Assembly (NCBI RefSeq): GCF_010726765.1 | Contig: NZ_AP022601.1 | Span: forward strand, 4,402,001 to 4,466,000 | Direction of reading: 5' to 3' | Origin: Mycobacterium gallinarum | GTDB lineage: Bacteria; Actinomycetota; Actinomycetes; Mycobacteriales; Mycobacteriaceae | Length of the DNA stretch: 64,000 nucleotides | Shown here: piece after piece, positions 9,573 through 18,359 of the stretch | How positions within the stretch are numbered: the stretch's first letter is position 1 | Layout of the letters: every line of letters begins with the position of its first letter | Position numbers and translations under genes: made by a program | Notes under the pieces: model-generated | What the model was told of the DNA's origin: nothing | Database searches by the model: none | The model's input: only the letters and a program-made list of their open reading frames with translations

Positions 9573-11015
9573 TCAGTGCACGCGAACGACGATCTCCGAA
9601 TGGCCCAGCCGGATGACATCGCCGTCGGCGAGCTGCCACTCCTGGACCGGTGCGTTGTTGACCGTCGTGCCGTTGGTCGAGTTGAGGTCGGCGAGCAGGG
9701 CGACCTGGCCGTCCCAGCGGATCTCCAGGTGCCGGCGGGAGACGCCGGTGTCGGGCAGGCGGAACTGAGCGTCCTGTCCGCGACCGATCACGTTCGCGCC
9801 TTCACGCAGCTGATAGGTCCGGCCGCTGCCGTCGTCGAGCTGCAGCGTGACGGTGGCGCCGGCAGCGGGGTAGTCACTCTGCCCGTAGCCGTAGCCGCCG
9901 CCCGCGGGCTGGCCGTAGTCGTATCCGCCCTGGGCTTCGCCGTAGCCGGGCTCGGCGTAGCCGGCACCGCCCTGGTCGTAGCGCCCGTAGTCGGGCTGGC
10001 CTCCGTAGCCCTGGTCCTGACGGCCGTAGGCCTGCCCGCCGTAGCCGCCCTGATCGGGATAGCCGCCTTGGTCGGGGTAACCGCCCTGATCGGGATAGGA
10101 CGGGCGGCCGTAGCCACCGTCGTCGGGCCGCGATGGCGCAGGCGGACGGCCGTAGTCGTAATCACTCGCGGGCGGCTGGTAGCCCTGCTGCTGGCCACCT
10201 GGGGGCGGGCCGTAGCCGCCGGGTGCGGGTGCTTGACGGTAGCCCTGATCCGGGTAGCCGCCGCCGCCCTGGGGTGGGCCGTAGCCGGCAGGCGGCCGCT
10301 GCTCGTATGACGGCGGTGGGTAGCCCCCCTGGTCCGGGTAGCCGCCCTGGTCGGGGTAGCCGCCCTGGTCGGGATATCCACCTTGGTCGGGATAGCCGCC
10401 CTGGCGCGGTGGGTAGCCCGCGTCGCGCTGGGGCGGGTAGCCGCCCTGCTCCTGCGGCGGGTAGGGGCCGCGGGGATCCTGTCCGCGGTCGTCTGGCCGG
10501 CCGTATCGGTCGTCGTAGTACTCGTCGCCGGGCCGCCCCTGAGCCTGGCCGCCATATTGCGTCGGGTTGTCGCTCATCGGTACTCCTGATTCTGCGTTGG
10601 ACGAAAGGTCTCGGGGTGGTGAGGCGGGATCGCCACTGGTGGAGTCGGGATTGACCGCCCCCCGCGCGCGAAATTGTCCGGTGTGCAGGCTGGATGATTG
10701 TTCGAACCTGACGACCACATCACCATACGTTTGCCATCCCTGCTCATGGATGTATCCCTCCAAGTGCTTGGCAAAAGTCGTTGGTGTGAGGTCCGGGTCG
10801 GCACTCACCTTCTGATAGTCAGGCACACTGAGGGTAATGACGTAGTCGTTTGGCGCCAAAACTCGCCCGGCGGCCAATTCACGCGCACCGGTCTCTGCCT
10901 CGCGCCGAAGCATCGCCTCGACCTCTTGCGGAACGATCGATCCGCCGAATACCCGGGCGAATGCGTCGCCAACGGTCGACTCGAGCTTTCGCTCAAAACG
11001 GTCGACCAGACCCAT
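9573..11015 (-). CDS. fhaA: FHA-domain protein FhaA with DUF3662 domain and YPDQGG repeats
   Basis: A protein of 480 residues in three parts. Residues 1–125 are the DUF3662 domain (begins [14 protein letters not shown]). About 150–375 is a low-complexity linker rich in Gly, Tyr, Pro, Asp and Gln, with tandem DQGGYP units. About 395–480 is a C-terminal FHA domain with [19 protein letters not shown] and [11 protein letters not shown]. FhaA (Rv0020c) binds phosphothreonines on PknB-pathway proteins such as the MviN pseudokinase domain. It is first in the operon, 152 bp upstream of fhaB; that gap holds no gene. The repeat block is the part most likely to differ between strains. Confidence 0.95.
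   Translation of the reverse strand: MGLVDRFERKLESTVGDAFARVFGGSIVPQEVEAMLRREAETGARELAAGRVLAPNDYVITLSVPDYQKVSADPDLTPTTFAKHLEGYIHEQGWQTYGDVVVRFEQSSSLHTGQFRARGAVNPDSTSGDPASPPRDLSSNAESGVPMSDNPTQYGGQAQGRPGDEYYDDRYGRPDDRGQDPRGPYPPQEQGGYPPQRDAGYPPRQGGYPDQGGYPDQGGYPDQGGYPDQGGYPPPSYEQRPPAGYGPPQGGGGYPDQGYRQAPAPGGYGPPPGGQQQGYQPPASDYDYGRPPAPSRPDDGGYGRPSYPDQGGYPDQGGYPDQGGYGGQAYGRQDQGYGGQPDYGRYDQGGAGYAEPGYGEAQGGYDYGQPAGGGYGYGQSDYPAAGATVTLQLDDGSGRTYQLREGANVIGRGQDAQFRLPDTGVSRRHLEIRWDGQVALLADLNSTNGTTVNNAPVQEWQLADGDVIRLGHSEIVVRVH
10055..10410 (-). repeat. Tandem coding repeat in fhaA (DQGGYP units)
   Basis: In-frame 18-bp units encoding Asp-Gln-Gly-Gly-Tyr-Pro recur in two blocks, about 10055–10100 and 10325–10405, within the fhaA linker. 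The units are nearly identical at the DNA level, so copy number can change by slippage without breaking the frame. This is a protein-coding repeat, not a CRISPR array. Confidence 0.8.
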
Positions 11016-11274
11016 ATCACCGCCTACCTCATTTGTTGTCGGTCGCCTTGCCGGTGACCGGGGTGCGCACCCTGCTGTTCACACGCGTGTCGCCTGGCCA
11101 CCACCCTTGTCTGCATGGTATCGGCCCGGCACGTCGGCGCGTGACCAATGGAATTCTGAGAATTGAAACCCAGCAGGTCAGCGGCGTTTGTCCGGAAGAC
11201 GTCCCGGCCCCCAGCACCGCATCGGCACGGTTGGGGAGCACGGTGTTGTGCGTGATAGTCTTCCCCGGTTGTTG

Positions 11275-11357
11275 GGGCGAGTGGCGGAATGGCAGACGCG
11301 CTGGCTTCAGGTGCCAGTGTCCTTCGGGACGTGGGGGTTCAAGTCCCCCTTCGCCCA
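11275..11357 (+). tRNA. leuT: tRNA-Leu (CAG anticodon)
   Basis: An 83-nt tRNA with a 7-bp acceptor stem (GGGCGAG, 11275–11281, with TTCGCCC, 11350–11356), a D arm, and an anticodon stem CTGGC/GCCAG closing the loop TTCAGGT with anticodon CAG at 11308–11310. It has the long variable arm of a class II leucine tRNA and a T arm with GGTTCAAGTCC. The 3' CCA is not encoded. Its position beside fhaA matches leuT of M. tuberculosis. Confidence 0.96.
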
Positions 11358-11373
11358 CAATTCTTGAACCGAC

Positions 11374-11961
11374 TCAGACGAGCACTCCGCGCAGGACCAG
11401 CTCGCTGAGCGCTGCCGCTGCGGCATCGATGTCGTTGACGTGACGCACGCAGACGGCGTACCAGGCACCGCCGGCGATGACGTCCATGACGGTGTCGGCG
11501 TCGATCCCGGGGCGGGCCGTTCCCTCGGCGACCGCGGCGTCGATCCGGCCGGCCAGCTGGTTGCGGGCCGCGGCCTCCAGGCGGTCGCTGATGACGCGGC
11601 GCATCCTGCGGTCGGACCGTAAGTCGTTGAGCAGACCGGGAAGTGCCTCACGTACGGCCGGATCCTCGTACATGGCCAGGGCCCCGCGGCACAGCCGGGT
11701 GATCTCGGTGACGAAGTCGTCCGCGGGAGGTTCGGGCCCGAGGTCGGGAAACAGCGCTTCGTGCACGAGCTGCGCCTTGGAACTCCACCGCCGGTACACG
11801 GCCGGACGGCTCACCTGCGCCGTGGAGGCGATCAGGTCGATGGTCGTCGCCGTATAGCCGCGGTCGACGAGCAGGCGCCGGGTCGCGGCGAGCACCGCCG
11901 CGTCGATCGACGGGTCGCGGCGTGAACCTTGACGCCGGTGGCGGCGTTCGACGGTCTCCAT
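11374..11961 (-). CDS. TetR-family transcriptional regulator
   Basis: A 195-residue one-component repressor-type regulator. The N-terminal helix-turn-helix (about 20–65) is typical: LVDRGYTATTIDLIASTAQVSRPAVYRRW. The C-terminal ligand-binding domain is less conserved, so the inducer is unknown. It starts 137 bp from the divergent molybdopterin oxidoreductase. The shared gap holds the short palindrome TGTGTCACA (11998–12006) and a 20-bp inverted repeat (12019–12076). Control of itself and the oxidoreductase is inferred from the divergent layout. Confidence 0.9.
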   Translation of the reverse strand: METVERRHRRQGSRRDPSIDAAVLAATRRLLVDRGYTATTIDLIASTAQVSRPAVYRRWSSKAQLVHEALFPDLGPEPPADDFVTEITRLCRGALAMYEDPAVREALPGLLNDLRSDRRMRRVISDRLEAAARNQLAGRIDAAVAEGTARPGIDADTVMDVIAGGAWYAVCVRHVNDIDAAAAALSELVLRGVLV

Positions 11962-12018
11962 GAATCGCGCCCTGCCTTCACCCGTTTGTCGTTACAGTGT
12001 GTCACAACAAGACCGTGG

Positions 12019-12076
12019 CGAACGTGGGTTACCCGCACGCATTCCAGCCGTTAGGTGTGCGGGTAACCCACGTTCG
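12019..12076. repeat. 20-bp perfect inverted repeat with 18-nt spacer
   Basis: Left arm CGAACGTGGGTTACCCGCAC (12019–12038) and its exact reverse complement (12057–12076) are separated by 18 nt. Each arm contains the near-palindrome GGGTTACCC. The right arm plus 5 more bases recurs identically at 50076–50100. It lies in the divergent TetR/oxidoreductase promoter gap and ends 22 bp before the oxidoreductase start. It could be an operator, an RNA hairpin in the leader, or a small dispersed element. Confidence 0.85.
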
Positions 12077-12098
12077 GCGGAAGCAGCGGAGGGCGAAT

Positions 12099-14351
12099 GT
12101 GACCACCGGACAAAAGAACCTGCTGGCGGGTACCGGCGAGGACGGCCGACATCTGTACACCTGCCCGCTGTGTGAAGCCATGTGCGGCTTGGAGATTCAG
12201 GTTGAAAACGGGCAGGTCGCCGGCATCCGCGGCAACCGCGACGACGTCTGGAGCCGCGGCCACATCTGCCCCAAGGGCGCCAGCCTGGGCGTGGTCCACC
12301 ACGACCCCGACCGGATCCGCCGGCCGATGATCAAAGTCGACGGCCAGTGGCAGGAGGTCAGCTGGGACGCCGCCTTCCGCCGCTGCACCGAGCTGCTCGC
12401 ACCGGTGATCGAGAAGCACGGCATCGGCGCGGTGACCTGCTACACCGGAAACCCGCTCGCGCACTCGTTCTCCCTCGGCCGCTACACCGGCGTGCTGCTC
12501 GGCATGTCGGGCATTCCGCTGTCCTACTCGCCCGGAACCGTCGACCAGTGGCCGAAGAACCTCTCGTCGCACCTGATGTACGGGGGATGGTGGACGTTCC
12601 CGGTGCCCGACATCGAGCGCACCGATCTGCTGGTGGTGATGGGCGCCAACCCGGCCGCCTCCCAGGGCTCGCTGCTGGCCGCACCCGACGTCATGGGCAT
12701 CATCGACGGAATTCGCAAGCGCGGCAAGGTGATTGTGATCGACCCCGTCCGCACCCAGACCGCTGCGCGGGCCAGCGAGTGGCTGCCGATCACACCTGGT
12801 ACCGACGCCGCGTTGCTGATGGGTGTCACCCACACGCTGTTCGACGAAGACCTGGTCGCCCTCGGAGACCTCGCGCCTCACATCGACGGACTCGACCAGT
12901 TGCGGGAGGTTGCCGCGGACTGGTCCCCGGAGCGGGTCGCCGGTGTCACAGGCATCGAGGCGCAGCGCATCAGGGAGCTCGCGCGCGAGCTCGTCAGCAC
13001 CGAACGAGCCGTCGTGTACGGCCGAATCGGGACGTGCAACCAGGAATTCGGCAGCCTGGCCAGCTGGCTCGTCGACGTCGTCAACATCCTCACCGGACAC
13101 TTCGACAAGCCGGGCGGCTCGATGTTCCCGCGCGCCACCGCGTGGTCGGTGACCGTGCAGCCGATCCCCGGCCTCGAAGACGGCGCCGCCGAATTCGGCC
13201 GCTTTCGCACCCGCGTGCGCGGCGCCAAAGAGGTATTGGGACAGGTACCGGTGTCGTGCCTGGCCGAGGAGATCGCGACGCCGGGGGAGGGGCAGATCAA
13301 GGCCCTCATCACGGTCGCAGGCAATCCGGTGCTGTCCACTCCGGCCGGCCACAAACTCGATGAGGTGTTGCCGCAACTGGACGCGATGATCTCCGTCGAC
13401 CTGTGGCTGAACGAAACGACACGGCACGCCGACGTCATCCTGCCCGGCCTGTCGCCGCTGGAGCAGCCCCACCACGACGACCTGATCCTCAACTTCGCGG
13501 TCAACAGCATCGCCAACTACTCGGCGCCGGTCTTCGAGCCCGACCAACCGGACCGCCCCCACGAGTGGGAAATCCTGGTCAGGCTCACCGGGCTGTGCAC
13601 CGGCGTGCCCGCCGAGGACGTCGACGTCGCCGCGATCGACGACGGCTTCTTCGACTACATGGCGTTCACCCAGGGCCTTGACGGCGCGGAGATCCGCAAG
13701 CACTACAAACACGGCGGCCCCGAACGCATCCTGGACCTCACCCTGCGCACCGGCCCGTTCGGTGACAGGTACGGCGAAAACCCAGACGGCCTGACGCTGG
13801 AAAGGTTGAAAGCCGAACCCAACGGCATCAACTTCGGCCCGATGGTGCCGCAGGTCCCCGACATCCTGGGGACCGCCGACAAGAAGATCCGGCTGGCGCC
13901 GCAGTATCTGCTCGACGACCTGCCCCGTCTGGCCCGGCGTCTCGACCGCGCGCCCGACGAGCTGGTGCTCGTGAGCCGACGTCATCTGCGATCCAACAAC
14001 TCCTGGCTGCACAACGTCGGTCCGCTGATGAAGGGCAAAGACCGGTGCACGCTGCTGATGCACACCGATGACGCTGTAAAGCACGGTGTCGTGACCGGCG
14101 ACGTGGTCACGGTGACGTCGGAGGGAGGCAGCATCGAGGTGCCCATCGAGGTGACCGCCGCGATCATGCCGGGCGTGGTCTCGATGCCGCATGGCTGGGG
14201 CCACGGCAAATCGGGCACCCGGATGTCGATCGCCAACGATTCCCCAGGCGTGAACACCAATGTCCTGTCCCCACCGAACTTCTTCGATGAGCCGTCGGGC
14301 AACGGGGCGCTGAACGGCATCCCGGTGAAGGTGACCGCAGCGGCGACCTGA
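12099..14351 (+). CDS. Molybdopterin-dependent oxidoreductase with N-terminal 4Fe-4S site
   Basis: A 750-residue member of the formate dehydrogenase / nitrate reductase (DMSO reductase) superfamily, resembling Rv0197. The N-terminal 4Fe-4S site is Cys22, Cys25, Cys29 and Cys57 (TCPLCEAMC, then HICPKG). Molybdopterin-binding features include VVMGANPAASQG and IVIDPVRTQTAARA, and the C-terminal molydopterin-dinucleotide domain contains PHGWGHG. No Cys or SeCys is apparent at the position expected for formate dehydrogenases (SPGTVDQWPKN), so the substrate is unknown. The GTG at 12099 is chosen because GGAGGG lies 5 nt upstream; a longer reading would translate the inverted repeat. No signal peptide; probably cytoplasmic. 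Confidence 0.9.
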   Translation: MTTGQKNLLAGTGEDGRHLYTCPLCEAMCGLEIQVENGQVAGIRGNRDDVWSRGHICPKGASLGVVHHDPDRIRRPMIKVDGQWQEVSWDAAFRRCTELLAPVIEKHGIGAVTCYTGNPLAHSFSLGRYTGVLLGMSGIPLSYSPGTVDQWPKNLSSHLMYGGWWTFPVPDIERTDLLVVMGANPAASQGSLLAAPDVMGIIDGIRKRGKVIVIDPVRTQTAARASEWLPITPGTDAALLMGVTHTLFDEDLVALGDLAPHIDGLDQLREVAADWSPERVAGVTGIEAQRIRELARELVSTERAVVYGRIGTCNQEFGSLASWLVDVVNILTGHFDKPGGSMFPRATAWSVTVQPIPGLEDGAAEFGRFRTRVRGAKEVLGQVPVSCLAEEIATPGEGQIKALITVAGNPVLSTPAGHKLDEVLPQLDAMISVDLWLNETTRHADVILPGLSPLEQPHHDDLILNFAVNSIANYSAPVFEPDQPDRPHEWEILVRLTGLCTGVPAEDVDVAAIDDGFFDYMAFTQGLDGAEIRKHYKHGGPERILDLTLRTGPFGDRYGENPDGLTLERLKAEPNGINFGPMVPQVPDILGTADKKIRLAPQYLLDDLPRLARRLDRAPDELVLVSRRHLRSNNSWLHNVGPLMKGKDRCTLLMHTDDAVKHGVVTGDVVTVTSEGGSIEVPIEVTAAIMPGVVSMPHGWGHGKSGTRMSIANDSPGVNTNVLSPPNFFDEPSGNGALNGIPVKVTAAAT

Positions 14352-14363
14352 AAGTATCGACGC

Positions 14364-14861
14364 GTGGGCAAGAACGAACGTTCAAAAATCGTCATGAGCG
14401 ACGAGGAGATCGCCGAGTTCATCGAGCGCAGCCGCACCGCGACGATGGCGACCGTGCTCCCCAACGGACGGCCGCATCTGGTGGCGATGTGGTACGCCGT
14501 GCTCGACGGAGAGATCTGGTTCGAGACGAAGGCCAAGTCGCAGAAGGCGGTCAACCTGCGACGCGACCCGACGATCACCGTCATGATCGAGGACGGGCAG
14601 AGTTACACCACGCTCCGCGGGGTGTCGATCGACGGCACCGCGGAAATCATCGATGATCCGGAAACCAATCTGCGCGTTGGCATCAGCGTGTGGGAGCGCT
14701 ATACCGGTCCGTACACCGACGAGATGCGTCCGTTCGTCGATCAGATGATGAACAACCGGATCTGCGTGCGAGTGGTACCCGGCCGGATGCGCAGTTGGGA
14801 TCACCGCAAGCTCGGCATGGGCGACATGCCCGTCGGCGGCAGCACCGCCCAGTATCTTTAG
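14364..14861 (+). CDS. PPOX-class F420-dependent enzyme
   Basis: A 165-residue split-barrel flavin/deazaflavin-binding protein of the pyridoxamine-phosphate-oxidase-like class. Visible features are TATMATVLPNGRPHLVAMWY and the following strand with WFETKAKSQKAVNLRRDP, typical of the F420/FMN-binding subgroup common in mycobacteria. The substrate is unknown. The start is either the GTG at 14364 or the ATG at 14394 (MSDEEIAEF). It begins 12 bp after the oxidoreductase and is followed directly by a second deazaflavin-type gene, suggesting an operon. Confidence 0.87.
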   Translation: MGKNERSKIVMSDEEIAEFIERSRTATMATVLPNGRPHLVAMWYAVLDGEIWFETKAKSQKAVNLRRDPTITVMIEDGQSYTTLRGVSIDGTAEIIDDPETNLRVGISVWERYTGPYTDEMRPFVDQMMNNRICVRVVPGRMRSWDHRKLGMGDMPVGGSTAQYL

Positions 14862-14868
14862 GGGAGAG

Positions 14869-15348
14869 ATGGACCCGAACAAGAAACCGGCACAACTGAA
14901 TTCGCCGCTCGTCACGAAGGTGATGAAGTATGCCGGCAAGGCGCATGTGTGGGTGTACCGGAAGTCTGGCGGGAAGATCGGCGCCAACTGGCGCATCGGT
15001 GCGGGGCTGAAGAAACCGGTGCCCACGTTGCTGCTCGAGCACACCGGCCGCAAATCCGGCAAGACGTTCGTCTCGCCGCTGGTGTTCATCGAGGACGGTC
15101 AGGACGTGATCGTGGTGGCGTCGAAGGGTGGTAGCGACACCCACCCGCAGTGGTACCACAATCTGGTGGCGATCCCGGACGCCTATATCGAGATCGGCAC
15201 CGATCGCCGCGCCGTGCGCGCCGAGACCGCGTCGCCGGAAGAAAAGGCGAGGCTCTGGCCGAAGCTGGTCGATGCCTACGCCGACTTCGACACGTACCAG
15301 AGCTGGGCCGACCGCGATATCCCCGTGATCGTGCTCAAGCCCCGCTGA
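14869..15348 (+). CDS. Deazaflavin (F420)-dependent nitroreductase, Ddn family
   Basis: A 159-residue protein of the Ddn family (Rv3547 and relatives), which use reduced F420 to reduce quinones and, in some members, nitroimidazole prodrugs. Family features are HVWVYRKSGGKIG near the N-terminus, the LLEHTGRKSGKTFVSPL core and ASKGGSDTHPQWYHNL, which lines the F420 pocket. GGGGAGAG abuts the ATG. It starts 7 bp after the PPOX-class gene. Which Ddn paralogue it is cannot be decided from sequence alone. Confidence 0.9.
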   Translation: MDPNKKPAQLNSPLVTKVMKYAGKAHVWVYRKSGGKIGANWRIGAGLKKPVPTLLLEHTGRKSGKTFVSPLVFIEDGQDVIVVASKGGSDTHPQWYHNLVAIPDAYIEIGTDRRAVRAETASPEEKARLWPKLVDAYADFDTYQSWADRDIPVIVLKPR

Positions 15349-15380
15349 GCCTGATGCGATCTATCTCACAGTCCTGAATG

Positions 15381-15409
15381 TTGGCTAGCCCGGAGTGTCG
15401 GGTAGCCAA
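15381..15409 (+). terminator. Stem-loop after the Ddn-family gene
   Basis: TTGGCTAGCCCG pairs with CGGGTAGCCAA (one bulged G) around a short loop, 32 nt after the stop codon. There is no T-run. It may be a mycobacterial-type terminator or part of the leader of the next gene. Confidence 0.45.
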
Positions 15410-15466
15410 CCGGCAGGTGCACCCCAGCGCCGACCAAAACCGTCAACGCTTAAGGGGCGATTACTG

Positions 15467-16429
15467 ATGGCTAATGCCACTGAAACGACATTGATCAACC
15501 AACTACGAACCGTTCTCGACCTCACTCATACCGAAATTCAGGTCGCCGAGACCCGAATTGCGCAGGCACGAACCGACGCTGTCCGTGATGAGTTGACCAA
15601 GAACGCCAACAACGGCCGTATCCGCGCGGAGGCCATCGAGAAGGCCATTCGTGACCTCGGCGGATTTCCCGACACCATCGGCCCGTTCCTCGGTCGCGCC
15701 GCCGCCGCCGTGAAGGCGCTCACCGAGCAGGCCCAGCCGTTCGACGAGGCGTTGCTCGGCGATCTCGCGTTGGAGGATCAGCTGCTGGACCGTTCGCGCT
15801 ACATCAAGGCGCTCGCGGTCTCGGCCAAGAACACCGACGTCCAGGCCCTTGCCGATCGCTTGATCACTGCGCACTCGGCGACGGTCAACTGGCTCACCAC
15901 GGTGCTGGCCGAGGACGCCCTCGGCGGGCCGGCGGCCCTGCGTCGGACGCCGCTGCAAGCGGCTGCGGGCACCGCGGTGAAGATCGTGAATCTCCCCGGT
16001 CAGTGGTCGGCACAATCCGCCGAGCGCGTCGCCGAGCTGGTGCGTTCCACCGGCCCGGCCGTCGACGACCTGGTCCGTCGCGCGCAGCGCGCCGGTGAGG
16101 TCGCGCTCAAGGCGATCGGTGCCTCGCGTGACGCGGCGCTGCAGAGCGCCGAGGCCGTGGTCCGTGACGAAGGCGCAGAGAAGACCGCCGACGCGCTGCA
16201 CAACGCGCGCGCCGCGGGCGGCATTCTCGATGCCGAGGAGCTGCCGATCGCCGATTACGACGAGCTGAACCTCAACGAGGCCGTCGCCGCTGTGAAGGAC
16301 CTCGAGGCACCGTCTGACATCCGGACGATCATCGCCTACGAGGAAATGAACAAGAACCGTCAGAAGCTGGTGTCGGCAGCGCAGACGCGCGTTGCCGAGA
16401 TCGCGCAGGAGGTTGTCGGCCTCAGCTAG
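15467..16429 (+). CDS. Ferritin-like-domain helical protein
   Basis: A 320-residue, alanine-rich, almost wholly helical protein without signal peptide. The N-terminal ~160 residues look like a ferritin-like four-helix bundle of a type annotated in mycobacteria, with repeated Glu/His positions; the C-terminal half is predicted helical and of unknown role. Whether it binds iron is uncertain because the classic ExxH pairs are not obvious. The ATG at 15467 has AAGGGG upstream (15452–15457). It is monocistronic: the promoter gap lies upstream and a strong terminator follows. Confidence 0.65.
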   Translation: MANATETTLINQLRTVLDLTHTEIQVAETRIAQARTDAVRDELTKNANNGRIRAEAIEKAIRDLGGFPDTIGPFLGRAAAAVKALTEQAQPFDEALLGDLALEDQLLDRSRYIKALAVSAKNTDVQALADRLITAHSATVNWLTTVLAEDALGGPAALRRTPLQAAAGTAVKIVNLPGQWSAQSAERVAELVRSTGPAVDDLVRRAQRAGEVALKAIGASRDAALQSAEAVVRDEGAEKTADALHNARAAGGILDAEELPIADYDELNLNEAVAAVKDLEAPSDIRTIIAYEEMNKNRQKLVSAAQTRVAEIAQEVVGLS

Positions 16430-16449
16430 CCGACGATCCATCGCTCAAC

Positions 16450-16485
16450 CGAACACCCCGCGACTGAGAAGTCGCGGGGTGTTCG
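16450..16485 (+). terminator. Strong hairpin terminator (16-bp stem, GAGA loop)
   Basis: A perfect 16-bp stem, CGAACACCCCGCGACT, pairs with its exact complement around a GNRA-type GAGA tetraloop, 20 nt after the stop codon. There is no U-tract, as is common for mycobacterial terminators. It separates the ferritin-like gene from the kinase that starts at 16538. Confidence 0.88.
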
Positions 16486-16537
16486 CGCTGCCCAGCACGG
16501 CATGCTAGGACAGACGAGGTCGAGATGAGGGGGCAGT

Positions 16538-18355
16538 GTGGCGTTGAGTCCGGGCATGACGGTGGCCGGCTACACCATCGAGGCGGTACTGGGTGCGGGC
16601 GGAATGGGCACGGTCTACAAGGCCCGAAACCCCGCCCTGCCCCGCAGCGACGCGCTGAAGGTGCTCTCCGAGGGCTTGTCTCGAGACGACCATTTCCGCG
16701 CCCGGTTCCTCCGCGAGGCCGATCTGGCGGCGACGCTCGATCACCCCAACATCGTCACCGTCTACACCCGGGGTGAGACCGAGGACGGCCAGCTCTGGAT
16801 CGCGATGCAGTACGTCGACGGCAGCGACGCGGAGAAGGAAACCCGCGCACGCCGGATGACGCCGCCGCGCGCCGTCCACATCGTGGGCGAGGTCGCCAAA
16901 GCACTCGATTATGCGCACCGTCGTCAGCTGCTGCACCGGGACGTCAAGCCGGCCAACTTTCTGCTCTCCTCCGACGACGAGCGAGTCTTCTTGGCGGACT
17001 TCGGAATCGCCCGCGCACTCGACGACGCGACGAACCTGACCGCCACGGGCATGGTCGTGGCCACCATTGCCTACGCCGCGCCGGAAAGTCTCTCGGGCTA
17101 CACGGTCGACGGCCGCGCCGACATCTATTCACTCGGCTGCTCGTTGTTCGACCTTCTCACCCAGCGCTCGCCGTTCGGCAATTCCGGAGGCATGGCGGCG
17201 ACGATGGCCGCGCACTTGAACGACCCGCCCCCGCGCGCCACCGATCTGGTGCCTGCGCTGCCTGCGGCCATCGACCACGTGATCGCCAGGGCTATGGCCA
17301 AGAACCCCGATGACCGCTATCAGTCGGCGCGTGACTTCGCCGCCGCCGCCGAACGAGCGATCGACGAGCAGACGGTCGCGCTGCGTCCGGCCCCGACGAG
17401 GCAGGCGCCTCGGCCGTGGCCGGACCCGCCGCGGGCGGCGCCGCCGACGGGACCACCGCCCTACGCCCGTCCCGCCGTACGGCCCAATGCTCAGCTCACC
17501 GGGCCGAGTTTCCCCGGCGGCCAGCAGGCCTACCGGCCCCAACCACAGCCAAGCGCCCCTCCGTCAGTCGTGCCGCAGGGGCGCCCCGACAGGTTCGGGG
17601 GTAAGGGACGCATATTGGGCATTGGCGCGGCGGCCGCGGCAGCCATCGCGGTGATCGTGGTGCTCGTCCTGGCCCTCTCCGGCGGCGACCATTCCGGGTC
17701 GACGGCAGCCTCTACGGAGACAACGGCGGCGCGCACCACCACTTCACGTGCTCCGGCGACGTCGGAACCCGCCCCGGCTCCCCCCGCGCAGGCCAACATC
17801 CCCGACGACGCGCTGCCCGGACTTCTTTTATCGGCCAACGACGTCAGCGGGCGGATGAACAAGCCCGGAATGACGGCGATGCCAACGGAATACGCACCGC
17901 TCGCCGGCTCGGTCACACCACCCAACTGCACCGGGGCGTGGGGCCCCGCCTATCAAGCCACCTACGACGGATCCGGCTTCACGTCCATGGTGATCCAGGG
18001 CGTGTTCTCAGATCCGACGCACAAGCTGGTGCAGGCGGTCACGGCCTTCCCAGATGCCAACGCCGCCAAGATGTTCTACGACCGGCAGGCCGCCGACTGG
18101 AACGCCTGCAAGGACAGTCACATCAGGTTCGAGTACCAGGGCGCGTCGACGGAGGCCGATCTCGGCGCGCCGTCGACCACCGCGGGCGTCATGACGATGA
18201 AGCTCACTCCGACTACGTCGGCGACGGCGGGGCAGCAGTGCGAACGCAATATGGCGTTGCGCGCCAATGTCATTGTCGACGTGCGCGCTTGCTCACCAAC
18301 GGTCGGAAGCTCAGGGTTGTCGATTGCCAGCGCCATCGCCGACAAGATCAAGTAG
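16538..18355 (+). CDS. Transmembrane Ser/Thr kinase with PknH-type extracellular sensor
   Basis: A receptor kinase of 605 residues. The kinase domain has GAGGMGTV (19–26), Lys41, HRD with Asp135 in [11 protein letters not shown], and DFG. A Pro-rich linker precedes one transmembrane helix (about 360–382). The extracytoplasmic domain (about 425–605) is the PknH-type sensor with four cysteines in the contexts [22 protein letters not shown] and VRACSPT, expected to form two disulfides. The ligand is unknown. The same sensor fold recurs without a kinase at 58837–59775 and 54679–55413, and the kinase domain resembles that at 56843. PknH/PknJ class; exact orthology uncertain. Start is the GTG at 16538. 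Confidence 0.93.
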   Translation: MALSPGMTVAGYTIEAVLGAGGMGTVYKARNPALPRSDALKVLSEGLSRDDHFRARFLREADLAATLDHPNIVTVYTRGETEDGQLWIAMQYVDGSDAEKETRARRMTPPRAVHIVGEVAKALDYAHRRQLLHRDVKPANFLLSSDDERVFLADFGIARALDDATNLTATGMVVATIAYAAPESLSGYTVDGRADIYSLGCSLFDLLTQRSPFGNSGGMAATMAAHLNDPPPRATDLVPALPAAIDHVIARAMAKNPDDRYQSARDFAAAAERAIDEQTVALRPAPTRQAPRPWPDPPRAAPPTGPPPYARPAVRPNAQLTGPSFPGGQQAYRPQPQPSAPPSVVPQGRPDRFGGKGRILGIGAAAAAAIAVIVVLVLALSGGDHSGSTAASTETTAARTTTSRAPATSEPAPAPPAQANIPDDALPGLLLSANDVSGRMNKPGMTAMPTEYAPLAGSVTPPNCTGAWGPAYQATYDGSGFTSMVIQGVFSDPTHKLVQAVTAFPDANAAKMFYDRQAADWNACKDSHIRFEYQGASTEADLGAPSTTAGVMTMKLTPTTSATAGQQCERNMALRANVIVDVRACSPTVGSSGLSIASAIADKIK

Positions 18356-18359
18356 GCGG

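Noticed and set aside
10055..10410. Regular short repeats that could suggest a CRISPR array
   Set aside because: Units are contiguous, 18 bp, in frame and encode DQGGYP in fhaA; there are no spacers and no cas genes.
12051..14204. 717-codon open frame on the minus strand opposite the molybdo-oxidoreductase
   Set aside because: It mirrors the codons of a clear enzyme gene; high-GC DNA leaves the antisense frame open by chance. No family features.
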